Assembly (NCBI GenBank): GCA_947464665.1
Contig: CANHXV010000003.1
Span: 1 to 34,779, forward strand
Source of the DNA: Comamonadaceae bacterium
GTDB lineage: Bacteria; Pseudomonadota; Gammaproteobacteria; Burkholderiales; Burkholderiaceae_C
Reading direction: 5' to 3'
DNA length: 34,779 nt
Below are positions 8,243-17,668 of this stretch, one piece after another; position 1 is the first letter of the stretch, and every line of letters begins with the position of its first letter. The position numbers were made by a program, and so were the translations under genes. The notes beneath the pieces are model-generated. The model saw nothing but the letters and a program-made list of their open reading frames with translations. It ran no database searches and was not told where the DNA came from.

Positions 8243-9184
8243 ATGAACTTGCATCAATTTCGTTTTGTACAAGAAGCTGCACGACGAAATCTCAACCTCA
8301 CTGAAGCAGCCAAAGCACTGCACACCTCTCAACCTGGGGTCTCCAAAGCCATCATTGAGTTGGAGCAAGAACTGGGCATTGACATCTTTGCCAGACACGG
8401 CAAAAGACTCAAGCGAATCACAGAGCCAGGCCAGCACGTTCTGAAAAGCATCGAAGTCATCATGCGAGAAATTGGCAATTTAAAACGCATTGGCGAACAG
8501 TACAGCGCCCAAGACAGTGGCACGCTTTCCATTGCCACCACCCACACACAAGCACGCTATGTATTGCCCGCATCCGTTGCAAAATTGCGAGAACGGTACC
8601 CCCAAGTCAATATCAGTTTGCACCAAGGATCGCCTGATCAAGTGGCCAAAATGCTTTTAGATGACACCGCAGAAATAGGCATGGCCACAGAATCATTGGC
8701 CAATTACGAAGACCTTGTGACGCTGCCATGCTATGAATGGCAACACATGTTGGTCGTTGCACCGGACCACCCCTTGGCCAAGAAAAAACACCTGCATTTA
8801 GAAGACATTGCCAAAGAACCCCTGATCACTTACCACCCCTCCTTTACAGGTCGGACTCGAATTGATGCGGCATTTGCAAGCAAAAAACTTTACCCACGAA
8901 TTGCACTCGAGGCGATTGACTCCGATGTGATCAAAACATACGTGCGCTTGGGTTTGGGCGTGGGCATTGTGGCCGAAATGGCCGTGAAAGATGACCCCGT
9001 CAATGATTTGGTCGCTCGCCCTTTGGGTGATCTGTTGGGTCGAAATGTATCGCGAGTCGCCTTCAAAAGGGGCGCCTACCTGCGTAATTTTGTTTATCAA
9101 TTTGCAGAGTTATTGAGCGACCGCTTGACAGCAGATTTGGTTGCGAAAGCCATGACCGGTCATGTCAATGACTACGAACTCTGA
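8243..9184 (+). CDS. cysB: LysR-family transcriptional regulator, CysB type
   Basis: A DNA-binding regulator of 313 residues. The start MNLHQFRFVQEAARRNLNLT at 8243 is the characteristic CysB/Cbl opening; upstream in-frame codons back to 8150 would add residues not seen in the family. The winged helix-turn-helix (about 17-46) contains TSQPGVSKAIIELEQELG, followed by the CysB-type phrase FARHGKRLKR. The rest is the two-lobe inducer domain, with IATTHTQARYVLP and a conserved SDVIKTYVRLGLGVGIVAEM segment. CysB proteins activate sulfate assimilation and respond to O- or N-acetylserine and to sulfate or thiosulfate. It could be a Cbl/SsuR-like paralogue. Neighbours cbiX and the aminotransferase fit a sulfur theme. 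Confidence 0.88.
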   Translation: MNLHQFRFVQEAARRNLNLTEAAKALHTSQPGVSKAIIELEQELGIDIFARHGKRLKRITEPGQHVLKSIEVIMREIGNLKRIGEQYSAQDSGTLSIATTHTQARYVLPASVAKLRERYPQVNISLHQGSPDQVAKMLLDDTAEIGMATESLANYEDLVTLPCYEWQHMLVVAPDHPLAKKKHLHLEDIAKEPLITYHPSFTGRTRIDAAFASKKLYPRIALEAIDSDVIKTYVRLGLGVGIVAEMAVKDDPVNDLVARPLGDLLGRNVSRVAFKRGAYLRNFVYQFAELLSDRLTADLVAKAMTGHVNDYEL

Positions 9185-9202
9185 TTCCTTAAAGAAGCCA
9201 TC

Positions 9203-10363
9203 ATGACGCCTCAGTTAATCTCAAAACACCCTCAAGTAGGCACGAACATTTTTACCGTCATGTCTGGCTTGGCAGCCGAAGTTGGCGCTGTCAATTTAGG
9301 TCAAGGATTTCCTGACTTTGAATGCGATCCTGTCTTGGTCAATGCGGTGACTCAGGCCATGCAAGAAGGACGGAATCAATACCCACCGATGCCAGGCGTC
9401 TTGCCCTTGCGAGAAGCTGTTTCGCAGAAAATTGAAACGCTCTATCAGCATCACTACGATGCACAGTCCGAAATCACAGTCACTGCAGGTGCCACACAGG
9501 CTTTACTGACCATCATGTTGGCTGTGGTTCACCCTGGGGACGAAGTGATTGTTTTGGAGCCTTGTTACGACTGCTATGTTCCCAATGTCGAAATGGCAGG
9601 TGGCGTGGTTGTGAGAGTGCCCTTGACACCCGGCACATTCAAGCCGGATTTCGACAGAATTCAAGCTGCAATCACTTCTAAAACCCGTGCGATTCTGATC
9701 AATTCGCCCCATAACCCAAGTGGCTTGGTGTGGCGGCACGAGGAGATGCTACAACTGCAAGAAATTTTAGCGCCCACTCAAATTGTGTTGATCAGTGACG
9801 AAGTCTATGAGCACATGGTCTACCAACCGCTTCAACACCACAGTGCAAGCTCCTACAAAGGCTTGGCAGAGCGCGCCTTTGTGGTGTCTAGCTTTGGTAA
9901 AAGCTACCATGTGACGGGTTGGAAGGTGGGCACTGTTGCCGCACCTGCTTCACTGACCGCAGAATTTCGCAAAGTACACCAATTCGCAGTCTTCACTGTA
10001 AACACGTCGATGCAATATGGCCTGGCAAGCTACATGGCCAACCCTCAAGCTTATTTGAATTTGCCACAGTTTTATCAGCACAAACGCGACCTCTTCAGAG
10101 CAGGCTTGTCAAAAACCAAATTCAAACTTCTGCCAGGCGAAGGTACTTATTTTCAATGTGCCGATATTTCTCAACTATCGGTGCCAGAAAAAGATTTAGG
10201 TGAAGCTGAATTTTGCAAATGGTTAACGCGCGAAATTGGCGTAGCTGCTATTCCCATGTCAGCCTTTTATGGTGATTCTTTTGACCAAAATGTGATTCGC
10301 TTTTGTTTTGCAAAAAAAGATGCCACTTTGCACGCCGCCGTTGAAAGATTGGCCAGACTTTAA
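9203..10363 (+). CDS. PLP-dependent methionine-type aminotransferase (YbdL/kynurenine aminotransferase family)
   Basis: Class I/II aminotransferase of 386 residues. It has NLGQGFPDFECDP near the N-terminus, TAGATQALL for phosphate binding, the NSPHNPSG motif with the asparagine, ISDEVYEHMVY with the pyridine-nitrogen aspartate, and SFGKSYHVTGWKVG with the Schiff-base lysine (K233). This combination is typical of YbdL-like enzymes, which prefer methionine and also take aromatic amino acids. It could serve the last step of methionine salvage, but no other salvage gene is here. It follows the CysB-type gene by 18 bases with an AAAGAAG Shine-Dalgarno. Its stop codon overlaps that of the convergent def gene. 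Confidence 0.88.
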   Translation: MTPQLISKHPQVGTNIFTVMSGLAAEVGAVNLGQGFPDFECDPVLVNAVTQAMQEGRNQYPPMPGVLPLREAVSQKIETLYQHHYDAQSEITVTAGATQALLTIMLAVVHPGDEVIVLEPCYDCYVPNVEMAGGVVVRVPLTPGTFKPDFDRIQAAITSKTRAILINSPHNPSGLVWRHEEMLQLQEILAPTQIVLISDEVYEHMVYQPLQHHSASSYKGLAERAFVVSSFGKSYHVTGWKVGTVAAPASLTAEFRKVHQFAVFTVNTSMQYGLASYMANPQAYLNLPQFYQHKRDLFRAGLSKTKFKLLPGEGTYFQCADISQLSVPEKDLGEAEFCKWLTREIGVAAIPMSAFYGDSFDQNVIRFCFAKKDATLHAAVERLARL

Positions 10364-10899
10364 TCGTCTGATTCTGGCGCTAAGTGTGGAAACAGCACGG
10401 AATTAAATCCAAATTTTGTGAAGTCGCGAACGCGCTGTGGAAATAGAATGCCCATTAAGTGATCGCACTCATGCTGAACGACTTTGGCATGAAAACCTTC
10501 AGCTGTTCTTTCAATGGCTTGTCCATGCTGATCAAAACCAGAATATCGAATGTGTTGCCATCTGGGTACTACAGCCCTCAATCCGGGCACCGAAAGACAA
10601 CCTTCCCAATCATGCTGCAACTCACTTCCAATGGGCGTGATGACAGGGTTGATCAGGACGGTGTAGGGAATAGGCGCTGCATCAGGGTACCTTGAAATGA
10701 TTTGTCCGGTTCCAAAAATAACCAGCTGAATATCCCACCCAATTTGGGGAGCTGCCAGTCCTGCACCATTGGCAGCGATCATGGTCTCTTTCATGTCCTC
10801 CAAGCCCTCGAGCAATTCAGTCGTGTTGAATTCGAGCACTGGCTTTGCGGTACGCATCAGTCGCTCATCGCCCATTTTTAATATTTCACGAACCGTCAT
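10360..10899 (-). CDS. def: Peptide deformylase
   Basis: Metalloenzyme that removes the formyl group from new proteins, 179 residues. All three motifs are intact: GAGLAAPQIG (45-54), EGCLS (99-103) with the metal-binding Cys, and HECDH (143-147) with two His ligands and the catalytic Glu. The ATG at 10899 has GGAG six bases upstream; the ATG at 10911 is part of that same Shine-Dalgarno region and is rejected. The gene begins inside the 3' end of ligA (14-base overlap), so translation is likely coupled. Because def usually sits beside fmt, this may be a second, ligA-linked paralogue. Confidence 0.95.
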   Translation of the reverse strand: MTVREILKMGDERLMRTAKPVLEFNTTELLEGLEDMKETMIAANGAGLAAPQIGWDIQLVIFGTGQIISRYPDAAPIPYTVLINPVITPIGSELQHDWEGCLSVPGLRAVVPRWQHIRYSGFDQHGQAIERTAEGFHAKVVQHECDHLMGILFPQRVRDFTKFGFNSVLFPHLAPESDD

Positions 10900-13012
10900 G
10901 TGGATCTCCATTTAACAATGACAAAAGACCTGCTTCATCGAGAACAGGCACACCGAGTGCCAATGCCTTTTCAAGTTTGCTACCGACCTCAGAACCTGCG
11001 ACCACGTAACTTGTTTTTTGACTTACTGAGCCAGCCACTTTGGCACCAGCGTCTTCTAGCATGGCTTTAGCCTCGTCTCGACTTAAGGTTGGCAAGGTGC
11101 CCGTCAACACGAAGGTTTGACCGCTCAGTGGCTTGGTAGGCCGCTCTGCAGGCAAACCCTCTTCCCATCGAACGCCACAGGCTCTCAACTGGGCCACAAT
11201 TTCTTGGTGGTGCGATTGGGAAAAAAATGTGACCACACTTTGCGCCACGATAGGGCCGACATCTGATACCTCTAACAGCTCTTCCATGGAAGCAGCCATG
11301 AAGGCGTCCAAGTTGCCAAAGTGTCTGGCAAATTCCTTGGCTGTGGCTTCTCCAACATGGCGGATACCCAAACCATAAATGAAACGAGGCAAGGTGGTTG
11401 ACTTTGATGCTTCAAGGGCACTCAAAATATTGAATGCAGATTTTTCAGCCATCCGATCAAGTTGAAGCAATGCACTTAAACTTAATTTATAAAGATCTGG
11501 CAATGTACGGACCACTCCGGCATCTACCAGTTGATCAATCAATTTCTCACCCAAACCGTCAACCTCCACCGCCCTTCTTTGCGCAAAATGCAAAAAGGCT
11601 TGCTTACGTTGTGCACCGCAAAAAAGACCGCCACTGCATCGGTAATCGGCCTCATCTTCATCGCGCAAAGCCGGACTTCCACAGACTGGACAGACACGCG
11701 GCATGGTAAAAATCAAGGCATCAGCTTGTCGCTGAGCAAGCACGACGCTGACCACCTCCGGTATGACGTCTCCTGCGCGGCGGACAATGACCGTATCCCC
11801 CACCCGAACATCTTTGCGCCTGGCTTCATCTTCATTGTGAAGGGTTGCGTTGGTCACGGTAACCCCGCCCACAAAGACAGGGGCCAGTTTGGCAACCGGT
11901 GTCAATTTACCAGTTCGACCCACTTGGACGTCAATGGCTTGAACAGTTGTCAGCTCTTCCTGCGCGGGGTATTTGTGAGCGACAGCCCAACGGGGCTCGC
12001 GCGTCACAAATCCTAGTTTTTCTTGAAGACCGAGGTCATTGACTTTGTAAACAACCCCATCAATGTCGTAAGGCAGCCGATCTCTTTGCTGGGCAATGTG
12101 TGAGTGGAAATCAATAAGCCCCGTAGCACCCTTGACACACTGTGTTTGTGCAGCAACCGGAAAACCCCAAGACTTGAGCGTTTGTAATAAATCATCATGC
12201 CGCTGAAAAGGCACAACACCCAAAGGCCACCCCAACACTTCACCTAAGCCGTAAGCAAAAAAACTCAAGGGTCTTTGCGCAGCGATGTTGGAATCCAATT
12301 GCCGAACAGCCCCTGCAGCAGCATTTCTTGGATTGACAAAAGTTTTTTCACCCTTGAGGCCCTCAGCAATTTTGAGCAGTTGCCGCTGATTGAGGGCATC
12401 AAAGTCGTCTCGCCGCATGTAAACTTCGCCGCGAACTTCCAGTACAGAGGGAACATCAGCTGCAAGCTGAAGGGGTATTTGACCAATGGTTCGAATGTTG
12501 TGAGTCACATCCTCCCCATACTCACCGTCACCCCGAGTGGCCGCTTGGACCAAAATACCGTGCTCGTAACGCAGACTCATGGCCAAGCCATCAAACTTCA
12601 GTTCTGCCACATACTCCACCTCTGAATCGGTCTCGGTCAAACTCAATTCTTTTCGAATGCGGGTGTCAAAAGCTGCAGCACCACTGGCCTGTGTGTCGGT
12701 TTCTGTTCGAATGCTCAGCATCGGAACTTGATGCCGTACTGTAGCGAACTCTGGCAATATGGCGCCGCCGACGCGCTGTGTCGGTGAATCGGCAGTAAGC
12801 AGCTCAGGGTATTGAGTTTCGATGCTTTGTAGTTGATTAAACAATCGATCGTATTCAGCGTCTGGGACTTCAGGTGCATCCAAGGTGTAGTAGGCATGCG
12901 CATAGCGATGCAACAATTTCCGAAGTTGTGTGGCTTGTTGAGTTGCCAAATCTAATGAGGAAGGGGATTGCGCTTGCCCCTCATTCGATTCTGAAAACAA
13001 ATCTAAATTCAC
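10886..13012 (-). CDS. ligA: NAD-dependent DNA ligase
   Basis: Seals nicks between Okazaki fragments and in repair using NAD. It has about 708 residues and all domains: the NAD-binding Ia region (HAYYTLDAPEVPDAEYDRL, 39-57), the adenylation domain with AELKFDG (Lys139 is the AMP acceptor), an OB-fold (VQVGRTGKLTPVAKLAPV), a four-cysteine zinc finger starting CPVCG, helix-hairpin-helix repeats, and a C-terminal BRCT domain (LSGQTFVLTGTLP onward). The start is uncertain. The GTG at 13012 gives MNLDLFSESN, 19 bases after zipA, and leaves a normal lead into domain Ia. The ATG at 13093 would overlap zipA and add 27 unlikely residues. Neither has a clear Shine-Dalgarno. Confidence 0.94.
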   Translation of the reverse strand: MNLDLFSESNEGQAQSPSSLDLATQQATQLRKLLHRYAHAYYTLDAPEVPDAEYDRLFNQLQSIETQYPELLTADSPTQRVGGAILPEFATVRHQVPMLSIRTETDTQASGAAAFDTRIRKELSLTETDSEVEYVAELKFDGLAMSLRYEHGILVQAATRGDGEYGEDVTHNIRTIGQIPLQLAADVPSVLEVRGEVYMRRDDFDALNQRQLLKIAEGLKGEKTFVNPRNAAAGAVRQLDSNIAAQRPLSFFAYGLGEVLGWPLGVVPFQRHDDLLQTLKSWGFPVAAQTQCVKGATGLIDFHSHIAQQRDRLPYDIDGVVYKVNDLGLQEKLGFVTREPRWAVAHKYPAQEELTTVQAIDVQVGRTGKLTPVAKLAPVFVGGVTVTNATLHNEDEARRKDVRVGDTVIVRRAGDVIPEVVSVVLAQRQADALIFTMPRVCPVCGSPALRDEDEADYRCSGGLFCGAQRKQAFLHFAQRRAVEVDGLGEKLIDQLVDAGVVRTLPDLYKLSLSALLQLDRMAEKSAFNILSALEASKSTTLPRFIYGLGIRHVGEATAKEFARHFGNLDAFMAASMEELLEVSDVGPIVAQSVVTFFSQSHHQEIVAQLRACGVRWEEGLPAERPTKPLSGQTFVLTGTLPTLSRDEAKAMLEDAGAKVAGSVSQKTSYVVAGSEVGSKLEKALALGVPVLDEAGLLSLLNGDPHDGS

Positions 13013-13031
13013 AATGAAATTGGGAACACGA

Positions 13032-14078
13032 TTATGAAAACAATCGACGCGCCTGCGGTGAGCCAGCGGACAACTCACGTGAATCAAGAGCATCGTAAAG
13101 AAGTTCTAGATCGACAGCAATGGCATTTAAATTTGCCTCAGTGAGTGCATGGCCAGAGCCATCCGTGATGACACCGTCCATTTCTTTGCCCAATATGCGC
13201 GCAGCTTCGCGCAAGCGAGCAAATGCTTGTTCTTCTCTGGCAACCTGGGGCACATCGAGGCTGAGGGTAAATTCTCGAATAGCGGACAAGGCAGGGTCTT
13301 CTGCCATGGCGGCCTGTGTATCAAAGGACAAGGACAAGATCGGTGGCAAACCTTGCACGGCTGCAGCCAAAACCATTCTGCCAGGAATAACACCCGCCAC
13401 AAAACCCCAACGTGCGGCGTGCTGATGAATATAGCCAGGACTCCAAGCCGCTGATGTCGCGCAAACCGTGAAACTTAGCTGGGCATCGTGCTCACTGGCA
13501 AATTGATCAAGCTCACGAGCACGCGCCACTTCTTCCAACATGTCTGGAAACTCAGGTGCACCGCCAATTGAATCTGCAAAACTTTGGGCTTTGATCACAT
13601 ATTCTGAAAATTCAATTTCATTCAATGGGCCCACCCGATTGGCCAATTGAACACCCGCCTGAAAAGCGTGATAGCGACGCCCAGCCACAGGTGTTTCCCA
13701 TTCGCCCGTATTGTCATTCAATCCTTCAACCGCGAATGGTTTGGTGCCAACTCGGCGTGTTGCAGGCAAAGCGGCCAAAGCCGCATCGCCTGAAACCTGC
13801 ACATCTAACTCAATGGCCGCAATCACGTCGATCAAGGCATCCAGCGGCGGCTTCTTTTCGGGTAGGGGCAAAATGTCTATCTCATCGTCCAAGTAGGCAG
13901 AATCTTGAATACTTTGGCGGTTCAAATCCGCAGCATCTAAAACAGGATCAATGCCAGCAGATGGCTCAGGCGCTGCTTGGCGCGGTGCATTTTGGCGTGC
14001 CGTCCAGAGGTTGTACAAAACAACACACACCAAGATCAAACCACCAACAATTGCCAAACTATTTTGCAAGGAGCTCAT
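13032..14078 (-). CDS. zipA: Cell division protein ZipA-like (FtsZ-binding membrane anchor)
   Basis: A 348-residue protein with an N-terminal membrane span (SLAIVGGLILVCVVLYNLW, about 7-25), a linker rich in Ala, Pro and acidic residues (about 30-115), and a C-terminal domain of ZipA_C type (about 120-330, with GRRYHAFQAGVQLANRVGPL and a later GFVAGVIPGRMVLA). ZipA ties FtsZ filaments to the inner membrane at the division site. Sequence conservation in this family is low, so the call also leans on the smc-zipA-ligA gene order, which is widespread in proteobacteria. It starts 39 bases after the smc stop. Confidence 0.85.
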   Translation of the reverse strand: MSSLQNSLAIVGGLILVCVVLYNLWTARQNAPRQAAPEPSAGIDPVLDAADLNRQSIQDSAYLDDEIDILPLPEKKPPLDALIDVIAAIELDVQVSGDAALAALPATRRVGTKPFAVEGLNDNTGEWETPVAGRRYHAFQAGVQLANRVGPLNEIEFSEYVIKAQSFADSIGGAPEFPDMLEEVARARELDQFASEHDAQLSFTVCATSAAWSPGYIHQHAARWGFVAGVIPGRMVLAAAVQGLPPILSLSFDTQAAMAEDPALSAIREFTLSLDVPQVAREEQAFARLREAARILGKEMDGVITDGSGHALTEANLNAIAVDLELLYDALDSRELSAGSPQARRLFS

Positions 14079-14117
14079 TTGGGGTCTGCAACGTAGGGTT
14101 GGGACAAAATGACTTGT

Positions 14118-17100
14118 TCAAACCGCTTCGGCCATGGAAACTGCAGCTTCCATGTCGACGGCAACGATGCGGGAGACACCTTGCTCTTGCATGGTGACAC
14201 CAATCAATTGCTCTGCCATTTCCATCGCGATCTTGTTGTGGCTGATGAACAAAAATTGTGTTTCTTTGCCCATGCTCTTGACCAATTTGGCGTAGCGTTC
14301 TGTGTTCGCATCGTCCAAGGGCGCATCGACCTCGTCCAGCAAACAAAAAGGTGCTGGGTTGAGTTGAAAAATAGCGAACACCAAGGCAATGGCGGTCAGT
14401 GCCTTTTGGCCGCCCGATAGCAAATGAATGGTCTGATTTTTTTGACCCGGTGGCTGCGCCATCACTTGAACACCCGAGTCCAAAATTTCGTCGCCCGTCA
14501 TGACCAAGCGCGCACTGCCCCCACCAAACAATTCAGGGAACATGCGCCCGAAATGCTCATTCACAATTTTGAAAGTGCCAGCCAAGAGATCTCTGGTTTC
14601 GGCATCAATTTTCTTGATGGCATCTTCAAGCGTAGTCATGGCTTCGGTCAAATCAGCGGTTTGAGCGTCCAAAAACACTTTGCGCTCGCGCGAAGTTGTC
14701 AACTCATCCAAAGCAGCCAAATTGACAGCACCTAAAGCTACTATTTCACGATTCAGTCGATCAATTTCTGATTGCAGGCCTGTTAAACGGACATTGCCAT
14801 CTTCAATCGACTTGGCCAAGGCCTCAAGGTCTGCTTGTGCATCAAGAAGCAACTGCGCGTATTGCTCAAGTCCCAAACGGGAAGCCTGTTCTTTGAGTTG
14901 AAGATCGGTAATTCTTTGACGCAGCGGATCGAGTTCACGCTCAAAACTCATTCGCCGCTCATCATTGGCACGCAAACGCGCAGTAAGGTCATCGTACTCG
15001 CTGCGCTTTGCGCCCAATACCCGCTCGCGCTCCATTTTCATGGCCAAAGCATTTTGTAAACCTGCCTGTGCCGCCGCATCAGTGAGCCGCGAGAGTTCAT
15101 CTTTAGCACGTTCTTGCTCATCGGCAATTGATTGGATTTGCTGAACCGCAGTCTCAAGCCCGCGCTGTAATTCAGAGCGCCTAGCCTCTAGACTGCGCTG
15201 TGAGAAAGCAGCCTCTTGAGCCAAACGTTCAAGCGTTCTCTGTTGCTCACGGCACTCAGATAGTTGGCGTTCAGTTTCAATGACGCGTTCATCAAGTTGG
15301 GCATGCCTCTCTTGACTATCGGCCAATTGCATATCGAGTTCTTCAAAACGGCCTTCAGCCGTCATACGGCGTTCTTGAAGTTCTTCTAAATGGAGGTCGA
15401 TTTCTGCCATGTCACCCGCAATTTGCTCACTGCGAGTCCGCGTTTGTTCAGCCCATTGGGACAAGCGAAGTGTTTCAACCTGAAGTTCGTGGGCTTTCGA
15501 TTGAGCCTCTGAGGTCTCTTGCCTAGACAACACCAAACGTTGCGCAGCATCTGAATAGGCAGTTTCAGCTCGAACAGAGCTAGACCTTGTTTCTTCGGCA
15601 ATCAGTGTTTGAGCACGCAATTGTTTTTCAAAATTTTCAATGTCTTGAGCTCGCGCCAAGAGACCTGCTTGTTCTGAATCAGGCGCATAAAAACTCACAC
15701 TGTGCTTACCAACAGCGTGACCGGTCTGAACCACAAAACATTCAGCGCCTTGGAGTTGATCACGCCAAGCCATGGCATCTTCCAACGAAGGTGCTGTGAA
15801 ATAACCCTGCAACCAATCTGTCAGTAAAGCTGCAAGGCCCGCATCAGAAAGTCTGAGCAAATCGGCAAGCGGCCGACATGCTGCTGGCAGTCCTTTTCGA
15901 GCTGTGTTTTGGGTGGCGTTGGGCGGCGAATAAAAAGAAAGTTTGGCAGGCGGCGCATCGGTCGCAAAAGCCTTCACCATGTCTAGGCGCGAAACCTCCA
16001 GAGAGGAGAGCTTCTCACGAAGCGCAGATTCCATGGCATTTTCCCACCCGGGTTCCATGTGAATCTTGCTCCACAAACCTTGTAGTTGATCAAGTCCATG
16101 CTTGCTCAACCATGGCTTGAGCTTCCCATCGGTTTTGACTTTTTCTTGAAGAGATTTGAGGGCTTCAATCTTGGCCGTGAGATCTGCCAGTTTGGCTGAT
16201 TCATCGTTCACGGCCAGCTGCTGATTTCGGCGCTCTTGATCCAATAAAGGCGTCTGCTCTTCTAATTCTTGCAGCGCTGCAGTACACGATTTGGCCAAAG
16301 CATCTGCTTGTGCCAATTGCTCTTGTAACTGCACAATTTTTTGTTCATCTGGCGCATCCAGCGCGTTGCGATCGGCCGTTAGCCGCTCACGCCTTAGTGA
16401 AAGTTGACGTGCTTGGTCTTCGATGTTGCGTTGATCAGCCGCCAGCACTTGAATTTGTTGTTGAACCTGCACCACACTGCCTCTTTGCTCATTGGCCTTG
16501 GCTTGAGCTTGTCTAAGAGCCTCCTCTAAATCAGGCAAAGCTTGAGCTTGGTCTTCGACTTGTGCAGCCAAGGTGAGGCTTTGATCTTCAGCTTGGAGAG
16601 CCTGCTCGGCCAATGCTTCCAACTCTGCAAGAGCTTGTACTTGCTTGTTAGACCAATCAGATGATTGAGCTTGTAATTGCGTCAAACGTTGCTCAGCGCG
16701 TTGGCGCCCTTCCACCACAAAACGAATTTCAGCTTCTAATTGACTGACTTCAGAACTTGCCTCGTACAACAAACCTTGTGCTTGATTGACTTGGTCGCCA
16801 GCGGCGTAGTGAGCTTGCCGAACTGTTTCTAGGTCTGCCTCGACATGTCGCAAATCTGAAATGCGAGCCTCGAGATCAATCAGTGCTTTGTCTACATCGG
16901 CTTTGATTTTGACTTGATCGGTTTCGGCATCAGCACGCTTGAAGAACCAAAGCTGTTGCTGCTTTAAGGTGCTGTCGACTTTTAAATCATTGAAGCGCTG
17001 TGCGACTTCAGCCTGCTTCTCCAACTTTTCCAAATTGGCGTTCAATTCGCGGAGGATGTCATCAACCCGCGTTAAATTTTCTCTGGTATCAGAAAGACGG

Positions 17101-17645
17101 TTTTCCGTTTCGCGGCGCCGTTCTTTGTATTTAGAAACGCCGGCAGCTTCTTCCAAAAACAAGCGCAGCTCTTCTGGCCGAGACTCGATGATTCGGCTGA
17201 TGGTGCCTTGACCAATAATGGCATAAGCACGAGGTCCTAGGCCTGTGCCCAGAAATACATCCTGGACATCGCGCCTGCGAACAGGTTGGTTGTTGATGAA
17301 ATAACTGCTGTTGCCGTCACGTGTCAAAACGCGTTTGACCGCAATTTCCAAAAACTGGCCCCATTGCCCACCCGCACGGTGGTCTGCATTGTCAAAGACC
17401 AACTCCACACTGGCACGACTAGCCGCCTTGCGGGTGTTGGTGCCATTGAAAATAACGTCCTGCATGGATTCACCACGCAATTCTGAAGCTTTGGACTCAC
17501 CCAAAACCCAGCGGCATGCATCCATGATGTTGGATTTTCCGCAACCATTAGGGCCCACAACACCGACCAACTGGCCAGGCAGGACAAAATTGGTGGGTTC
17601 TGCAAAGGATTTGAATCCAGATAATTTGATGGAATTGAGGCGCAC
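14118..17645 (-). CDS. smc: Chromosome segregation protein SMC
   Basis: A 1175-residue condensin ATPase that loops and separates the chromosome. The head has Walker A GPNGCGKS (31-38) and, at the far end, the signature LLSGGQKALTA and Walker B FCLLDEVDAPLDD. Between them lie two long coiled-coil arms rich in Gln, Glu, Ala and Leu, and a hinge around residues 505-660 (GLWSKIHMEPGWENAMESAL onward). The start is a GTG at 17645, giving MRLNSIKLSGFKSFAEPT, the family's normal opening; no Shine-Dalgarno is evident. It is the first gene of smc-zipA-ligA-def. scpA and scpB are not in the window. Many antisense open frames across its coiled coils are composition artefacts. Confidence 0.96.
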   Translation of the reverse strand: MRLNSIKLSGFKSFAEPTNFVLPGQLVGVVGPNGCGKSNIMDACRWVLGESKASELRGESMQDVIFNGTNTRKAASRASVELVFDNADHRAGGQWGQFLEIAVKRVLTRDGNSSYFINNQPVRRRDVQDVFLGTGLGPRAYAIIGQGTISRIIESRPEELRLFLEEAAGVSKYKERRRETENRLSDTRENLTRVDDILRELNANLEKLEKQAEVAQRFNDLKVDSTLKQQQLWFFKRADAETDQVKIKADVDKALIDLEARISDLRHVEADLETVRQAHYAAGDQVNQAQGLLYEASSEVSQLEAEIRFVVEGRQRAEQRLTQLQAQSSDWSNKQVQALAELEALAEQALQAEDQSLTLAAQVEDQAQALPDLEEALRQAQAKANEQRGSVVQVQQQIQVLAADQRNIEDQARQLSLRRERLTADRNALDAPDEQKIVQLQEQLAQADALAKSCTAALQELEEQTPLLDQERRNQQLAVNDESAKLADLTAKIEALKSLQEKVKTDGKLKPWLSKHGLDQLQGLWSKIHMEPGWENAMESALREKLSSLEVSRLDMVKAFATDAPPAKLSFYSPPNATQNTARKGLPAACRPLADLLRLSDAGLAALLTDWLQGYFTAPSLEDAMAWRDQLQGAECFVVQTGHAVGKHSVSFYAPDSEQAGLLARAQDIENFEKQLRAQTLIAEETRSSSVRAETAYSDAAQRLVLSRQETSEAQSKAHELQVETLRLSQWAEQTRTRSEQIAGDMAEIDLHLEELQERRMTAEGRFEELDMQLADSQERHAQLDERVIETERQLSECREQQRTLERLAQEAAFSQRSLEARRSELQRGLETAVQQIQSIADEQERAKDELSRLTDAAAQAGLQNALAMKMERERVLGAKRSEYDDLTARLRANDERRMSFERELDPLRQRITDLQLKEQASRLGLEQYAQLLLDAQADLEALAKSIEDGNVRLTGLQSEIDRLNREIVALGAVNLAALDELTTSRERKVFLDAQTADLTEAMTTLEDAIKKIDAETRDLLAGTFKIVNEHFGRMFPELFGGGSARLVMTGDEILDSGVQVMAQPPGQKNQTIHLLSGGQKALTAIALVFAIFQLNPAPFCLLDEVDAPLDDANTERYAKLVKSMGKETQFLFISHNKIAMEMAEQLIGVTMQEQGVSRIVAVDMEAAVSMAEAV

Positions 17646-17668
17646 AGGAGTCAGAAATTAGGTCAGTA

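Noticed and set aside
11531..12016. Open frame of 161 codons on the plus strand within ligA
   Set aside because: Antisense to the OB-fold and zinc-finger region of ligA; no family resemblance.
13625..14197. Open frame of 190 codons on the plus strand across zipA and the end of smc
   Set aside because: It lies antisense to well-supported coding sequence, spans two genes and the gap between them, and its translation looks like low-complexity noise.
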